Below are positions 54,163 through 63,293 of a stretch of DNA of 64,000 bases, piece by piece (positions within the stretch are counted from its first letter, which is position 1; each line of letters opens with the position of its first letter). Source of the DNA: Acidobacteriaceae bacterium (GTDB lineage Bacteria; Acidobacteriota; Terriglobia; Terriglobales; Acidobacteriaceae); NCBI GenBank assembly GCA_027449965.1, contig DAIDKP010000007.1, positions 1 to 64,000 of the forward strand, given 5' to 3'. The notes under the pieces were generated by a model, which searched no databases, had not been told where the DNA came from, and saw only the letters and a list, made by a program, of their open reading frames with translations. The position numbers were made by a program, and so were the translations under genes.

Positions 54163-54609
54163 ATTTTACCCGATAGAACTTGTCTAAACCCATGGAAAAT
54201 ATAGGATTAGTTTGTACTTCACTGTGACCTCCGCAGTGAAGGGAGCAGGATCATCCATCCGGACCCAAGCAAATCAGGTTTCCGGCGGACTTCAGTCAGA
54301 GCGGTCTCCGACTGTTTCCACCTCGCCCGATTTGTGCGCAGGCATCGATGTTGAGGAGCATCGTTCCCGCGCTTGGATGGAATAAAACAATACCCTGCCG
54401 CAGGACGGCTTGCCGCTTGGGCCTGGAAGACTCAGTTCCAGTCTCAGGCGGTTTTGTTTTTTGCGCTGCTGCGGAGTGTGTGTACCGTTGAATACGTATC
54501 TCAGCGATTGCCGGTGCTTTTTTGTGCAATCCTGCATCTTAAGGTTGGATTGAGTCCGGCAAAGGCTTGGGTGCAGGGCAAGCCTCGTCTGCGATACACT
54601 CCCATAGTC

Positions 54610-56286
54610 ATGAAACCCTTGCAACCTTTACCGTCCCTGGTGATTTCTATCTTGATGCTTGCGTCCTCGAATCTCCTCCAATCCCAGATCGCTCCCGCGC
54701 CGCAACCGGACTCGGCGGCAACACTGGCCTATATTCATCACACGTGGGATACCCTCACACGATCGATGACCGACTGCCACTCGCTCGTTGACAGCAAAGT
54801 GACCACCCATCCGGTGCTTTATCTTCCAGCCGATTTCACCCCGCCCGCTGACGTCCTCCGGAACGCCGAGCGCTGCGGCGTCACCATTCGCCATCTTCCG
54901 AGGAAGATTGAGAAGCTGGGAGATGTGATGCCGGAGGAGATTGGCGAGAATGGGTTGCTTTATCTGCCTCATCCCTATATTGTCCCCGGCGGACGATTCA
55001 ACGAGATGTATGGCTGGGACAGCTACTTCATCATTCTCGGCCTCATCGCCGATCATCGTGCGCCCATGGCTCGCAACATGGTGGAGAATTTCTTTTTTGA
55101 AATCGAGCACTACGGTTCTACGCTCAACGCCAATCGCACCTACTACCTCACCCGATCCCAGGCTCCGTTCCTTACATCCATGATTCGTGCCGTGTATGAG
55201 GATCCGGCCAGTTTTTCCAGCAAGGCAGAGGCCGATGCGTGGCTGGCACATGCGTATGCCATGGCCGAAAAGGATCACTCCACCTGGATGCGTCCCGAGC
55301 ATCGGGCCGGGGATACTGGCCTCACGCGCTACTTCGACTACGGCAGTGGTCCCGTCCCCGAGATGGCCGATGACAGCACCTATTATCCGGATATCATCCG
55401 CTGGCTGCTTGCTCATCCCGATCAGAACCATGGCTTTTTGCAAAAGTCGGTTGAACACCCCGACGCAGCCGAAATCGAGCGCTTGCGCCAAACCAGTTGC
55501 GACATCCTCCACTCCGCCGTCTGTGCCAATGCGGTCGTCGATGGCTACCGACTTACGCGCGATTTCTATGAGGGCGACCGCGCCATGCGCGAGTCGGGCT
55601 TTGATCCCAGCTTCCGCTTTGAAGCCTTTTCCGGTGCCACCCATCACTATGCCCCCGTCTGCCTCAACAGTCTGCTCTTTCGATACGAAATGGATCTTGC
55701 CCACTTCGCCCATCTGCTCGGTCGACCCCAGGACGCGCATCTCTGGACCGAGCGCGCCAACCGTCGCCGCGTAGACATGAATCGCTTCCTCTGGCGCGCC
55801 GATCAGGGGGTCTTTGCAGACTACGATTTCATCCATCAGCGATCCTCCCACTACGCGTATGTCTCCTGGTTCTATCCGCTCTGGGCCGGCATCGCCACCC
55901 GCTCTCAGGCCGCCAGCATCGTCCAGCATCTTCCTGTCATCGAGCGCCCCGGAGGCCTGTCCATGAGCGATACCAACACCGGCCTTCAGTGGGATGAGCC
56001 ATTTGGCTGGGCTCCCACCAACTGGGTCGCCGTCGCCGGACTCGATGCCAGCGGATATCGCGCCGATGCACTGCGCATCGCACGCAAATTCACCCACACC
56101 ATCGATCGCGGTTACGCGCACGATGGAACGATCCTCGAGAAATACAATGTCGCCGCAGGTGACTCCTCCGTCCATGTACTCACCGGCTACAAGGCAAACC
56201 AGATTGGTTTTGGATGGAGCAACGCCGTCTATCTGAAAATGACGGAGATGCTTCAGGCTCATGCAGACAAGACGACAACCGAATGA
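54610..56286 (+). CDS. treA: Periplasmic trehalase (GH37)
   Basis: A 558-residue enzyme splitting trehalose into two glucose units in the periplasm, close to the 565 residues of E. coli TreA. The signal is LVISILMLASSNLLQSQ. GH37 signatures are PGGRFNEMYGWDSYF near residue 130 and LQWDEPFGWAPTNW near residue 460; GLSMSDTNTGLQWD and TILEKYNVAAGD carry catalytic-region residues (Asp and Glu of the barrel). The ATG at 54610 has no clear ribosome-binding site; a frame extends upstream to 54373. A GATACACT box sits just upstream of the start, so a very short leader is possible. The DHA2 exporter gene follows 94 bp later. Confidence 0.93.
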   Translation: MKPLQPLPSLVISILMLASSNLLQSQIAPAPQPDSAATLAYIHHTWDTLTRSMTDCHSLVDSKVTTHPVLYLPADFTPPADVLRNAERCGVTIRHLPRKIEKLGDVMPEEIGENGLLYLPHPYIVPGGRFNEMYGWDSYFIILGLIADHRAPMARNMVENFFFEIEHYGSTLNANRTYYLTRSQAPFLTSMIRAVYEDPASFSSKAEADAWLAHAYAMAEKDHSTWMRPEHRAGDTGLTRYFDYGSGPVPEMADDSTYYPDIIRWLLAHPDQNHGFLQKSVEHPDAAEIERLRQTSCDILHSAVCANAVVDGYRLTRDFYEGDRAMRESGFDPSFRFEAFSGATHHYAPVCLNSLLFRYEMDLAHFAHLLGRPQDAHLWTERANRRRVDMNRFLWRADQGVFADYDFIHQRSSHYAYVSWFYPLWAGIATRSQAASIVQHLPVIERPGGLSMSDTNTGLQWDEPFGWAPTNWVAVAGLDASGYRADALRIARKFTHTIDRGYAHDGTILEKYNVAAGDSSVHVLTGYKANQIGFGWSNAVYLKMTEMLQAHADKTTTE

Positions 56287-56380
56287 TCGGCTCGGTTGAA
56301 TTTCTGCGTCTCAAGCCGTGCTGGTGCATCGAACAAAAATAGCTTGTTCCAGTCTTCAACACCAGCCGACAGGAGAGTTC

Positions 56381-58006
56381 ATGGCGGAGTCGACCGCAGC
56401 CGGCAACGAAGCGATTCAGCAAACGAACACCGAGATTCACGACGACCACTGGAAGCCACGTTTCAATCCCTGGGTGGTGGCCTTCACAGTCACACTGGCC
56501 ACGTTCATGGAGGCGTTGGACTCCTCCATCGCAAACGTCGCCTTGCCCCACATCGCCGGCGCGCTCGGGGCAAGCTATGACGAAGCTACCTGGATTCTCA
56601 CCTCGTATCTGGTCTCCAACGCAATCGTCCTGCCGATCAGCGGTTGGATCGCCAATCGCTACGGACGCAAGCGTTTCTACATGGTTTGCGTTGCACTCTT
56701 TACCTTTTTTTCGCTTTGCTGCGGCTTTGCCAACTCGCTTTTCATGCTTGTCGTCTTTCGCGTCCTTCAGGGCGCAGCCGGGGGTGGACTGCAACCCAGC
56801 GAACGCTCCATCCTCGCCGATACTTTCCCGCCGGAAAAACGCAGTGTGGCCTTTGCCCTTTACGGCATGGCAGTCGTCGTCGCGCCTGCCATCGGCCCCA
56901 CCATCGGCGGCTGGATCACCGACAACTACTCCTGGCGCTGGATATTTTTCCTCAACATTCCCGTCGGCATCATCTCGCTGTTTTTGAGTGCCCGCATCGT
57001 CGAAGATCCGCCCTACCTCAAGCGAATGCGTCAGAAAGTCGGCTCCGTGGACGGCTTCGGTCTTGGCCTGCTCGCGCTCACCATCGGCGCGCTCCAGATC
57101 ATGCTGGATAAGGGGCAGGAAAAAGACTGGTTCAGCTCCGGCATCATCATCGCCTGTGCCACCATCGCCGCCGTCGGCTTCATCGCCTTTGTCTGGCGAG
57201 AACTGACCGCAGAGCACCCCATCCTCGATCTCCGCCTCTACAAAAACACTACCTTTGCCACCACGCAGTTCGTCATGCTGGTCATCGGTGCCACACTGTA
57301 CGCTACGACAGTCATGATCCCCCAATTTTTGCAGGAGGTCATGGGCTACTCGGCCACGCAGGCTGGCGCCGTTCTATCGCTCGGGGGGCTGGTACTGATC
57401 GTTCTGCTGCCCATCGTCGGCTTCATCGGGCAAAAGGTCGATCCGCGCGCCATGATCTGCTTCGGATTCGCGCTCGTCTCCTTTGGCGTCTATCGCATCT
57501 CCGATCTCTATCTTGGCATCGACTTCTGGACGGCGGCCAGTTGGCGCGTCATCATGGTCCTCGGTATGCCGTTTCTCTTTGTACCCATCAGCGTCATGTC
57601 GTTTGTCGGCGTCCCGCGCGAGAAGAACAATGAAGTCTCCGGCCTCACCGCTCTGGCCCGCAACCTCGGCGGCAGCCTCGGCGTCTCGTTCATCAGCACC
57701 ATGCTGGTGCGCCGCGCGCAGGTGCATCAGCAGTTTCTTGCCGCTCACGCCACGCCCTCGTCCGCGCCCTACCAATCCATGCGCGGCGGTCTGGTGGGAA
57801 CGTTGCAAACCCAAGGCTACTCCGCGGCAGGAGCGGCCACGCACGCCGCCGGTCGGCTCTACGAATCCATGATGCAGCAGGCGCAGATCCTCGCCTACAT
57901 CGACACCATACACATGCTCGTCATCCTCACCGTCTGCCTCATTCCCATCGCTTATCTGATGAAAAAGCCCGGGGCGAGACCCAAAGAAGCGATGCCCATC
58001 GAGTGA
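56381..58006 (+). CDS. DHA2-family MFS drug exporter (EmrB/QacA type)
   Basis: A 541-residue inner-membrane exporter with about 14 helices. The start ATG at 56381 follows GGAGAG. Motifs: TLATFMEALDSSIANVALPH (the DHA2 helix-1 signature D1 with Asp), GWIANRYGRKRFY (motif A), and VLQGAAGGGLQPSERSILAD (motif C-like). A long loop with VGTLQTQGYSAAGAATHAAG precedes the last helix. No EmrA adaptor lies beside it. It may be co-transcribed with trehalase (94-bp gap), though the functions are unrelated. Confidence 0.9.
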   Translation: MAESTAAGNEAIQQTNTEIHDDHWKPRFNPWVVAFTVTLATFMEALDSSIANVALPHIAGALGASYDEATWILTSYLVSNAIVLPISGWIANRYGRKRFYMVCVALFTFFSLCCGFANSLFMLVVFRVLQGAAGGGLQPSERSILADTFPPEKRSVAFALYGMAVVVAPAIGPTIGGWITDNYSWRWIFFLNIPVGIISLFLSARIVEDPPYLKRMRQKVGSVDGFGLGLLALTIGALQIMLDKGQEKDWFSSGIIIACATIAAVGFIAFVWRELTAEHPILDLRLYKNTTFATTQFVMLVIGATLYATTVMIPQFLQEVMGYSATQAGAVLSLGGLVLIVLLPIVGFIGQKVDPRAMICFGFALVSFGVYRISDLYLGIDFWTAASWRVIMVLGMPFLFVPISVMSFVGVPREKNNEVSGLTALARNLGGSLGVSFISTMLVRRAQVHQQFLAAHATPSSAPYQSMRGGLVGTLQTQGYSAAGAATHAAGRLYESMMQQAQILAYIDTIHMLVILTVCLIPIAYLMKKPGARPKEAMPIE

Positions 58007-58036
58007 GATGAGCATCGCCTCCTGCTGCGATTCCAA

Positions 58037-60727
58037 TCACCAGTTCAGGTTCACCTGCATCCTCTGCCATCCGGCCCCTGCCGAAAACGCCGCATGGAGT
58101 CGCAACGATCCGTCTGGCGCAGTCAGCAGAGTCGCCACTCCAGCTCCGCTCTGCGTCCGAATGGCAGGATGAACCTTCACCCCTGCAACCAGTGCGTAAT
58201 CAACCTCTGTCCCTGCCGGTGCCTCCAGCGTCAGTCGCAGCGATCTTCCCGCATACTCAGCAGACAGGATGCGCGGCGTCGCCGAGTGTGCGCCCGCCTC
58301 CGGTAGTTGGAAGATCGGACTCACCACCTCCAGCGCGGGCAGCGGAATCCACAGCGAGCTGGCGTGCGCCTCCGTGCGCATCGGGCGCGCTCCTGCCAGA
58401 TCGCTGCGCAGCGTCGGAGCTGGCCCATCGCTCACCGCCGTCACCTGCAAACCATCCTGCTTGCGCTCCATCTTCAACTGCACCCTTTGCCCACCCAGAT
58501 GCAGATTCCGGATCGTCGCATCCGGCCAGTTCGCTGGCAGATGCGGATTCACCGTCAACGCATCCGCCGAAGCATCCGCCGTAATGCCAAACACCCCGCG
58601 CAGCACCGGCACGATCACCATCGTGCTCGACCACAACTGATGACTCGTCGAGCGCCCAAACGGAACATACGTATCGCCCGACAACAACTCCGTCACCGCG
58701 CCCAGATCCGAGGCCCACGTCAGGTCCACATTCTCCCTCAGCATCTGTTCCCCGGCCAGCGGCTGTCCGCCTCGATACTCCGCCAGAGACGCCCACCCCG
58801 TGAACAGTGGCCACACCGATCCCTGGTGATAGCTCATCCCATCAAAGATCGGCTCATCCGAGGCCACATCGCGCAATCCCCAGTCCGTTTCCAGCGTATG
58901 CGCTGCCAACTCCTCCAGGCACGATGCGGAGTGCTCCAACGGCCTTGCCGCTTCGCCTGATGCCGTCGCGCTCCACCACGCAATCGCCGGATACACCGTC
59001 CGCGTGCGGTCCGGCTTGCCATCCATCCCGTGGCTGAAGTCATAGCAGCCCTTGTCCGCATCCGCATATTCGCGCTCAATCGTCGCATGGATCGTCCCGG
59101 CGCGATGCTGCGCCTCGTTCGCTGCCCCTTCATCGCCCAGCGCCGCCGCCAGGTCGTGATACGCCACGCTCGCCTCTTCGTCCAGCAGCGCCAGATACAC
59201 CTCCTGATGCGGCATCCCACCCGGCCAGCTTTCCACCCACCCCGTACCCTGCGAGTTGTCATAGATCCCGTCGTGGTCCGTGTCCGACGAGGGAGCCGTC
59301 TCAAAGGCCCAGGCTTTCTCGATCACACTGCGATGTGCGCGCACCCAGTCAAGATCGCCCGAGGCGTGCAGATAATCCTCCACCGCCAGCAGAAACAGCG
59401 GTGTCGCATCGGCCGCCGCATACATATACGGAAAGCTTCGCCAATGCACATCCGGATCATAGGCCGTCTGCGAATATTCATGCATGATCTTGCCGTCAGC
59501 ACGTTGTCGAGCCGCCAGAAAATCCAGCTCCTCCCGCGTCAGCGCAAAATCTCCCATCGCATCGACCGCCGAAAGCGTAAAGAGCGCATCACGCCCAAAG
59601 AACCATCCAAATCCGGGCCGCGCCGAATCGCCGCTCTCATAGTAGCCGGCCACCAGCGCCGTCTCGCCCGCTCCCGGAATCGCATCATAAGCATGTGCCT
59701 TGAGCTGCTCAATCGATACCTCTGCCCAGCGAAAGGCCGCATTCAGCGTCGCATCCGGCGTCTTCACCTCGGTCGCGTCACCCAGCAGCTTCTGGTCGCT
59801 TGCCTGCTCGGCCCCATACAGCGCCGGAATCCGGTCATTCAGCTTCGCAAGCGTCGCGCCCAGCGCCCCGTTCGTCGCCGTCTCTGTCGTCGCTCCCACG
59901 GCCATCAGCAACGGAAAATAACGGTTGCCGTCGCGCTTCGGATCATAGTGCAGTTTCAGCTCCAGCGGATGCACCTGCGGACGCTCCTGATACGGTGCCA
60001 TCACGCCCGGCTCAGCCCCGGGAATCGTCACCGCTCCGGCCAGATCAGAGTAATCCAGATGCAGCACGTAGTAGCCATCCACGCCGCTTGCCGCGCCCGA
60101 TCCATGAGCAACCCACTCCGCCGACGGAACACCGCCATTCCGCTTCGGCCACATCCACAGCATCTCCGGCGTGAAGCGAAAGGTCAGCTCCACAGGGTGT
60201 CGCGCATCCACCTGAAACAGCACCACCGGACCCGTCGATGGCGCTTCTCGATCGCCTGCATTCACCAGTGTGCTCGGCGAAAACATGATCTGCCGCAGCG
60301 TAAATCCGATATGCGCATAGGTAATCACCGTGTGGTCCGGATGCACCTGGATCGACCCCGCCTGCTGGTTGACATCGATCGGCACCGGATAGCCCTCGAC
60401 CTGCGCTGTGATCGCCATGTGGCTCAGCAGCTTGATCGGCAGAATCCACGCCTCAAACGACCCGGCCTGCCGACCGACCAGCATCCCGCGCTCCCCGGCC
60501 ACGGTAAAAGGCTCATGCGCTCGCACCGGGCGGCGAATCAGCAGCGCGTCGTCCTGCTTCGGCGCATCCAGCGGAAACGCATCGACAGAATGCAGCGGCC
60601 GCTCAGCACGCAGCGTTGAAGCAGCGCAGGCAAGAGCCGCAATCAGCAGCAAGCACCGCACAGTCGCGGCTCGACGAACGGGAAATCTTTCAGGACGGAA
60701 ATAAGGAAGTACAGCAAAGTTTCTCAC
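58037..60727 (-). CDS. Exported glycogen-debranching-like glycoside hydrolase
   Basis: An 896-residue protein with an N-terminal signal (ATVRCLLLIAALACAASTLR, residues 21-40). Start codon is GTG at 60727. Residues about 45-320 form a beta-rich N-domain. Residues 340-720 resemble the (alpha/alpha)6 barrel of GDE_C/amylo-alpha-1,6-glucosidases and GH63-type enzymes: RPGFGWFFGRDALFTLSAVD, DGKIMHEYSQTAYDP, GTGWVESWPGGMPHQ and GMSYHQGSVWPLFTGWASLA. The C-terminus is a beta-sandwich. It should cut alpha-glucosidic links in extracellular or periplasmic glucans or trehalose-like sugars. It ends 31 bp from the DHA2 gene in convergent orientation. Confidence 0.82.
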   Translation of the reverse strand: MRNFAVLPYFRPERFPVRRAATVRCLLLIAALACAASTLRAERPLHSVDAFPLDAPKQDDALLIRRPVRAHEPFTVAGERGMLVGRQAGSFEAWILPIKLLSHMAITAQVEGYPVPIDVNQQAGSIQVHPDHTVITYAHIGFTLRQIMFSPSTLVNAGDREAPSTGPVVLFQVDARHPVELTFRFTPEMLWMWPKRNGGVPSAEWVAHGSGAASGVDGYYVLHLDYSDLAGAVTIPGAEPGVMAPYQERPQVHPLELKLHYDPKRDGNRYFPLLMAVGATTETATNGALGATLAKLNDRIPALYGAEQASDQKLLGDATEVKTPDATLNAAFRWAEVSIEQLKAHAYDAIPGAGETALVAGYYESGDSARPGFGWFFGRDALFTLSAVDAMGDFALTREELDFLAARQRADGKIMHEYSQTAYDPDVHWRSFPYMYAAADATPLFLLAVEDYLHASGDLDWVRAHRSVIEKAWAFETAPSSDTDHDGIYDNSQGTGWVESWPGGMPHQEVYLALLDEEASVAYHDLAAALGDEGAANEAQHRAGTIHATIEREYADADKGCYDFSHGMDGKPDRTRTVYPAIAWWSATASGEAARPLEHSASCLEELAAHTLETDWGLRDVASDEPIFDGMSYHQGSVWPLFTGWASLAEYRGGQPLAGEQMLRENVDLTWASDLGAVTELLSGDTYVPFGRSTSHQLWSSTMVIVPVLRGVFGITADASADALTVNPHLPANWPDATIRNLHLGGQRVQLKMERKQDGLQVTAVSDGPAPTLRSDLAGARPMRTEAHASSLWIPLPALEVVSPIFQLPEAGAHSATPRILSAEYAGRSLRLTLEAPAGTEVDYALVAGVKVHPAIRTQSGAGVATLLTAPDGSLRLHAAFSAGAGWQRMQVNLNW

Positions 60728-61418
60728 GCCGTTCAGTGTAGTTCACCGCTCCACTCCCTGCACGCAGTCCGTCTCGTTCCACCCATCCGGAAGCGCCATT
60801 CGGCCCGCTGTCAAAATCCTGTCAAGCCCCCTGAGGCAAACTTTTTTTCTTCAGACCCGCTCTCCGCGCACCCCAAATCGCCCTGATCCCATCTGTTTTT
60901 AATCACTTCTATCCACCCCGCCGCACTCACAAAAAACGAAAATCACTCCCGAAAAATGGCAGGCATTTTCTGGCCTTTGTGCTAACGTCATCTCTGCTCC
61001 TATTTTTTGCTGTCATTCCCGCGGGGAATCTGCTTTTCCTGTGGCATCCTCCATACCCCAATGGGGCACAACCACCGCTGCACATCAAGCAGCAGCTCCA
61101 TGCAATGCTGGCTTTTCAAACCCGGAACTCCGCACGAGAGTTACCAAAAGATAAACTCAGACTCCAGCTCTGGGTAGCAAGAAAATTAATATACCCCCCC
61201 TAGGGGGGGGTAACCATTGGGGTAGCAAATTAGTTAACACATAAGGCGGTCGCCGCGCGATCCTCTGTCCTCTCGCGACCGCATCCGCCGCCCCACTGCG
61301 TCGCTCACCTGGCAGAGCGCACGCTTCTCCACCTTTTGGTCGAAGACGCTGTCCATCGCCCAGCCGTTATACTGCAAGGCGTAGTCCTTGCCGTCCGTCC
61401 GTTTCGCAGGAGTGTTGC
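60728..61418. other. 691-bp intergenic region, no supported gene
   Basis: A small open frame (60979-61203) has no recognisable product. The stretch holds a 6-bp-arm palindrome ATTCCC/GGGAAT at 61015-61029, a likely copy of a dispersed repeat, and a G/C-run palindrome at 61193-61211. No ribosome-binding site, tRNA or clear promoter was found. Confidence 0.5.
61193..61211. promoter_or_regulatory. C7-TA-G8 palindrome, CsoR/FrmR-type operator candidate
   Basis: A, seven C, TA, eight G, T form a near-perfect G/C-run palindrome with TA at its centre, flanked by TAT and TAA. Operators of CsoR/RcnR/FrmR-family (DUF156) repressors often have the TACCCCCC-GGGGGGTA layout. No such repressor lies in the window. 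The gene downstream is the CRTAC1 protein, 208 bp away. Confidence 0.4.
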
Positions 61419-63284
61419 TTGACCGTTTCGCGCAGAGGTTTTCTCCGTTCGCTCTCGCGCACGGCGCTGGTGCTGTCTCTGGAAGATGTGCTTTCGCTGG
61501 CGCGTCCGCTTTTTGCCCAGCAGCCGCAGACGCCCGGCATGTCGCGGCCCACCTACAGCGCCCCGGCGCAGGGCGCCACCGGCGGCCTTCACTCGCCCAT
61601 CGCCGGCACGCCGCTCGGGCTGAGCTTCCTCGATGTCGCCCACGAATCCGGCCTCAACGTCAAGACCATCTATGGCAATGAGCACAAAAACAAGTATCTG
61701 CTCGAAACCACCGGCTGCGGCGTGGCCTTTTATGACTACGACCAGGACGACTGGCTCGATATCTTCCTCGTCAACGGCTGGCGCATCGACGGCTTTCCCA
61801 AGGGGCAGGAACCGATCTGCCATCTCTTCAAAAACAACCGCGACGGCACCTTCACCGATGTCACGCAAAAAGCAGGACTGGCGCGCTCCGGCTGGGGCCA
61901 GGGCTGCTGTGTCGGCGACTACAACAACGACGGCTGGAACGATCTGTTCGTCAGTTACTACGGCCAGAACTCTCTCTATCGCAACAACGGCAACGGCACC
62001 TTCACCGAAGTGACCAGGCAGGCTGGTCTCTTGCAGTCCAAACTGCGCTGGAACTCCGGCTGCGCCTTCCTCGACTACGACCGCGACGGCCACCTCGATC
62101 TCTTCGTCGGCAACTACATCGACTTCGACATCAAAACCGCCCCTGACCCCGCCGATGCCGGCTGCGCGTACAAGGGCATCACCGTTGCCTGCGGACCGCC
62201 GGGCCTTGAAGGTGGACACAACATTCTCTATCACAACAACGGCGACGGCACCTTCACCGATGTGAGCGAAAAAGCAGGCATGAATACTGCCATCGGCACG
62301 TATGCTCTTTCGGTTGCCGTCGGCGATCTCGACGGCGATGGCTGGCCGGATATTTACGTCGCCAATGATTCCACCGCTGCCACCTTCTATCAGAATCAGA
62401 AGGACGGAACATTCAAGGATGTCGCCATCGAAGCAGGCATCGCCTATTCGCCCGACGGCAAGCCGCAGGCCGGCATGGGCGTCTCCATCGGCGACTACGA
62501 CCGCGACGGCCAGATGGATATCGTGAAGACCAACTTTGCCGGCGACACTGATTCGCTCTATCAGAACCTCGGCGACGGCACCTTCGAGGATCACACCTAT
62601 CTCTCCGGTCTGGGCGTCAACACGCGCTATCTGGGCTGGGGCGTGGGCTTCTTTGACATGGACAACGACGGCTGGCTCGACATCCTCATCTCCAACGGTC
62701 ACGTCTATCCGGAGGTCGATGGCACGGCGATCGATGCGCCCTATGCCGAGCACAAGTACCTCTATCGCAACCTGCGCAACGGCCAGTTTGAGGAGGTGAC
62801 CAGGCAGGGCGGCCCTGGCATCACGACGCCCGCTCCGGCGCGCGGCTGTGCCTTTGGCGACTACGACAACGATGGCGACATGGATGTGGTCGTCAACTGC
62901 ATCAACGATCTGCCGCAACTGCTGCGCTGCGACTCGACATGGACTCACCGCAACTGGATCAAGATTCGGCTGGTCGGCACAAAGAGCAATCGCACCGGCA
63001 TCGGCGCACATCTGCGGCTGACGGCGCAGGTCGATCCCAAAGCGCCCAAGCCCATGCTTCTCATCGATGAGGTGCGCTCCGGCGGCAGCTACTACTCCCA
63101 GAACGACTTTCGCCTGCACTTCGGCCTCGACCAGGCCAAGGCGGTAGACACGCTGGAGATTCGCTGGCCTTCAGGAACGGTGGATACGCTCAAGGCGTTA
63201 GCCGTGAACAAGCTGTATGTCATTCAGGAAGGCGGTAAGATTCTGAAGACGCAGGCGATGGATGGTTTCGTCAAAAAATCCTGA
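61419..63284 (+). CDS. Tat-exported CRTAC1-family protein (VCBS/FG-GAP and ASPIC/UnbV)
   Basis: A 621-residue exported protein. The TTG start at 61419 follows AGGAG; MTVSRRGFLRSLSRTALVLS is a twin-arginine signal. Residues about 60-490 hold repeated FG-GAP/VCBS blades with calcium-binding DYDQDDWLDIF, DYNNDGWNDLF, DYDRDGHLDLF, DLDGDGWPDIY, DYDRDGQMDIV, DMDNDGWLDIL and DYDNDGDMDVV motifs, alternating with FKNNRDGTFTDVT lines, an integrin-type propeller. The end is the ASPIC/UnbV domain (TGIGAHLRLTAQ, GGSYYSQNDFRLHFGL, IRWPSGTVDTLKAL). In acidobacteria such proteins are common and probably bind polysaccharide or mediate adhesion; no enzymatic activity is established. Confidence 0.92.
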   Translation: MTVSRRGFLRSLSRTALVLSLEDVLSLARPLFAQQPQTPGMSRPTYSAPAQGATGGLHSPIAGTPLGLSFLDVAHESGLNVKTIYGNEHKNKYLLETTGCGVAFYDYDQDDWLDIFLVNGWRIDGFPKGQEPICHLFKNNRDGTFTDVTQKAGLARSGWGQGCCVGDYNNDGWNDLFVSYYGQNSLYRNNGNGTFTEVTRQAGLLQSKLRWNSGCAFLDYDRDGHLDLFVGNYIDFDIKTAPDPADAGCAYKGITVACGPPGLEGGHNILYHNNGDGTFTDVSEKAGMNTAIGTYALSVAVGDLDGDGWPDIYVANDSTAATFYQNQKDGTFKDVAIEAGIAYSPDGKPQAGMGVSIGDYDRDGQMDIVKTNFAGDTDSLYQNLGDGTFEDHTYLSGLGVNTRYLGWGVGFFDMDNDGWLDILISNGHVYPEVDGTAIDAPYAEHKYLYRNLRNGQFEEVTRQGGPGITTPAPARGCAFGDYDNDGDMDVVVNCINDLPQLLRCDSTWTHRNWIKIRLVGTKSNRTGIGAHLRLTAQVDPKAPKPMLLIDEVRSGGSYYSQNDFRLHFGLDQAKAVDTLEIRWPSGTVDTLKALAVNKLYVIQEGGKILKTQAMDGFVKKS

Positions 63285-63293
63285 GCAGGGAAA

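Larger units (their letters stand above)
53990..54609. other. 620-bp divergent region with palindromes
   Basis: Between the winged-helix-like gene and trehalase, no further gene is supported. It is more AT-rich than the surroundings. It holds two GTATCATAC palindromes (54009-54021 and 54142-54162) and an 8-bp inverted repeat CTTCACTG/CAGTGAAG at 54217-54241 with a 9-base loop. Confidence 0.55.

Noticed and set aside
54628-56262. 544-codon minus-strand frame antisense to trehalase
   Set aside because: Trehalase signatures on the plus strand are clear; the antisense has none.
59030-60619. 529-codon plus-strand frame antisense to the debranching-like hydrolase
   Set aside because: Arg/His-rich translation with no start signal, inside a certain gene.
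60979-61203. Small 74-codon frame starting at GTG
   Set aside because: No ribosome-binding site, no similarity, and it contains what look like dispersed-repeat sequences.
61305-63119. 604-codon minus-strand frame antisense to the CRTAC1 gene
   Set aside because: The regular repeats in it are the mirror of the FG-GAP repeats on the real strand.
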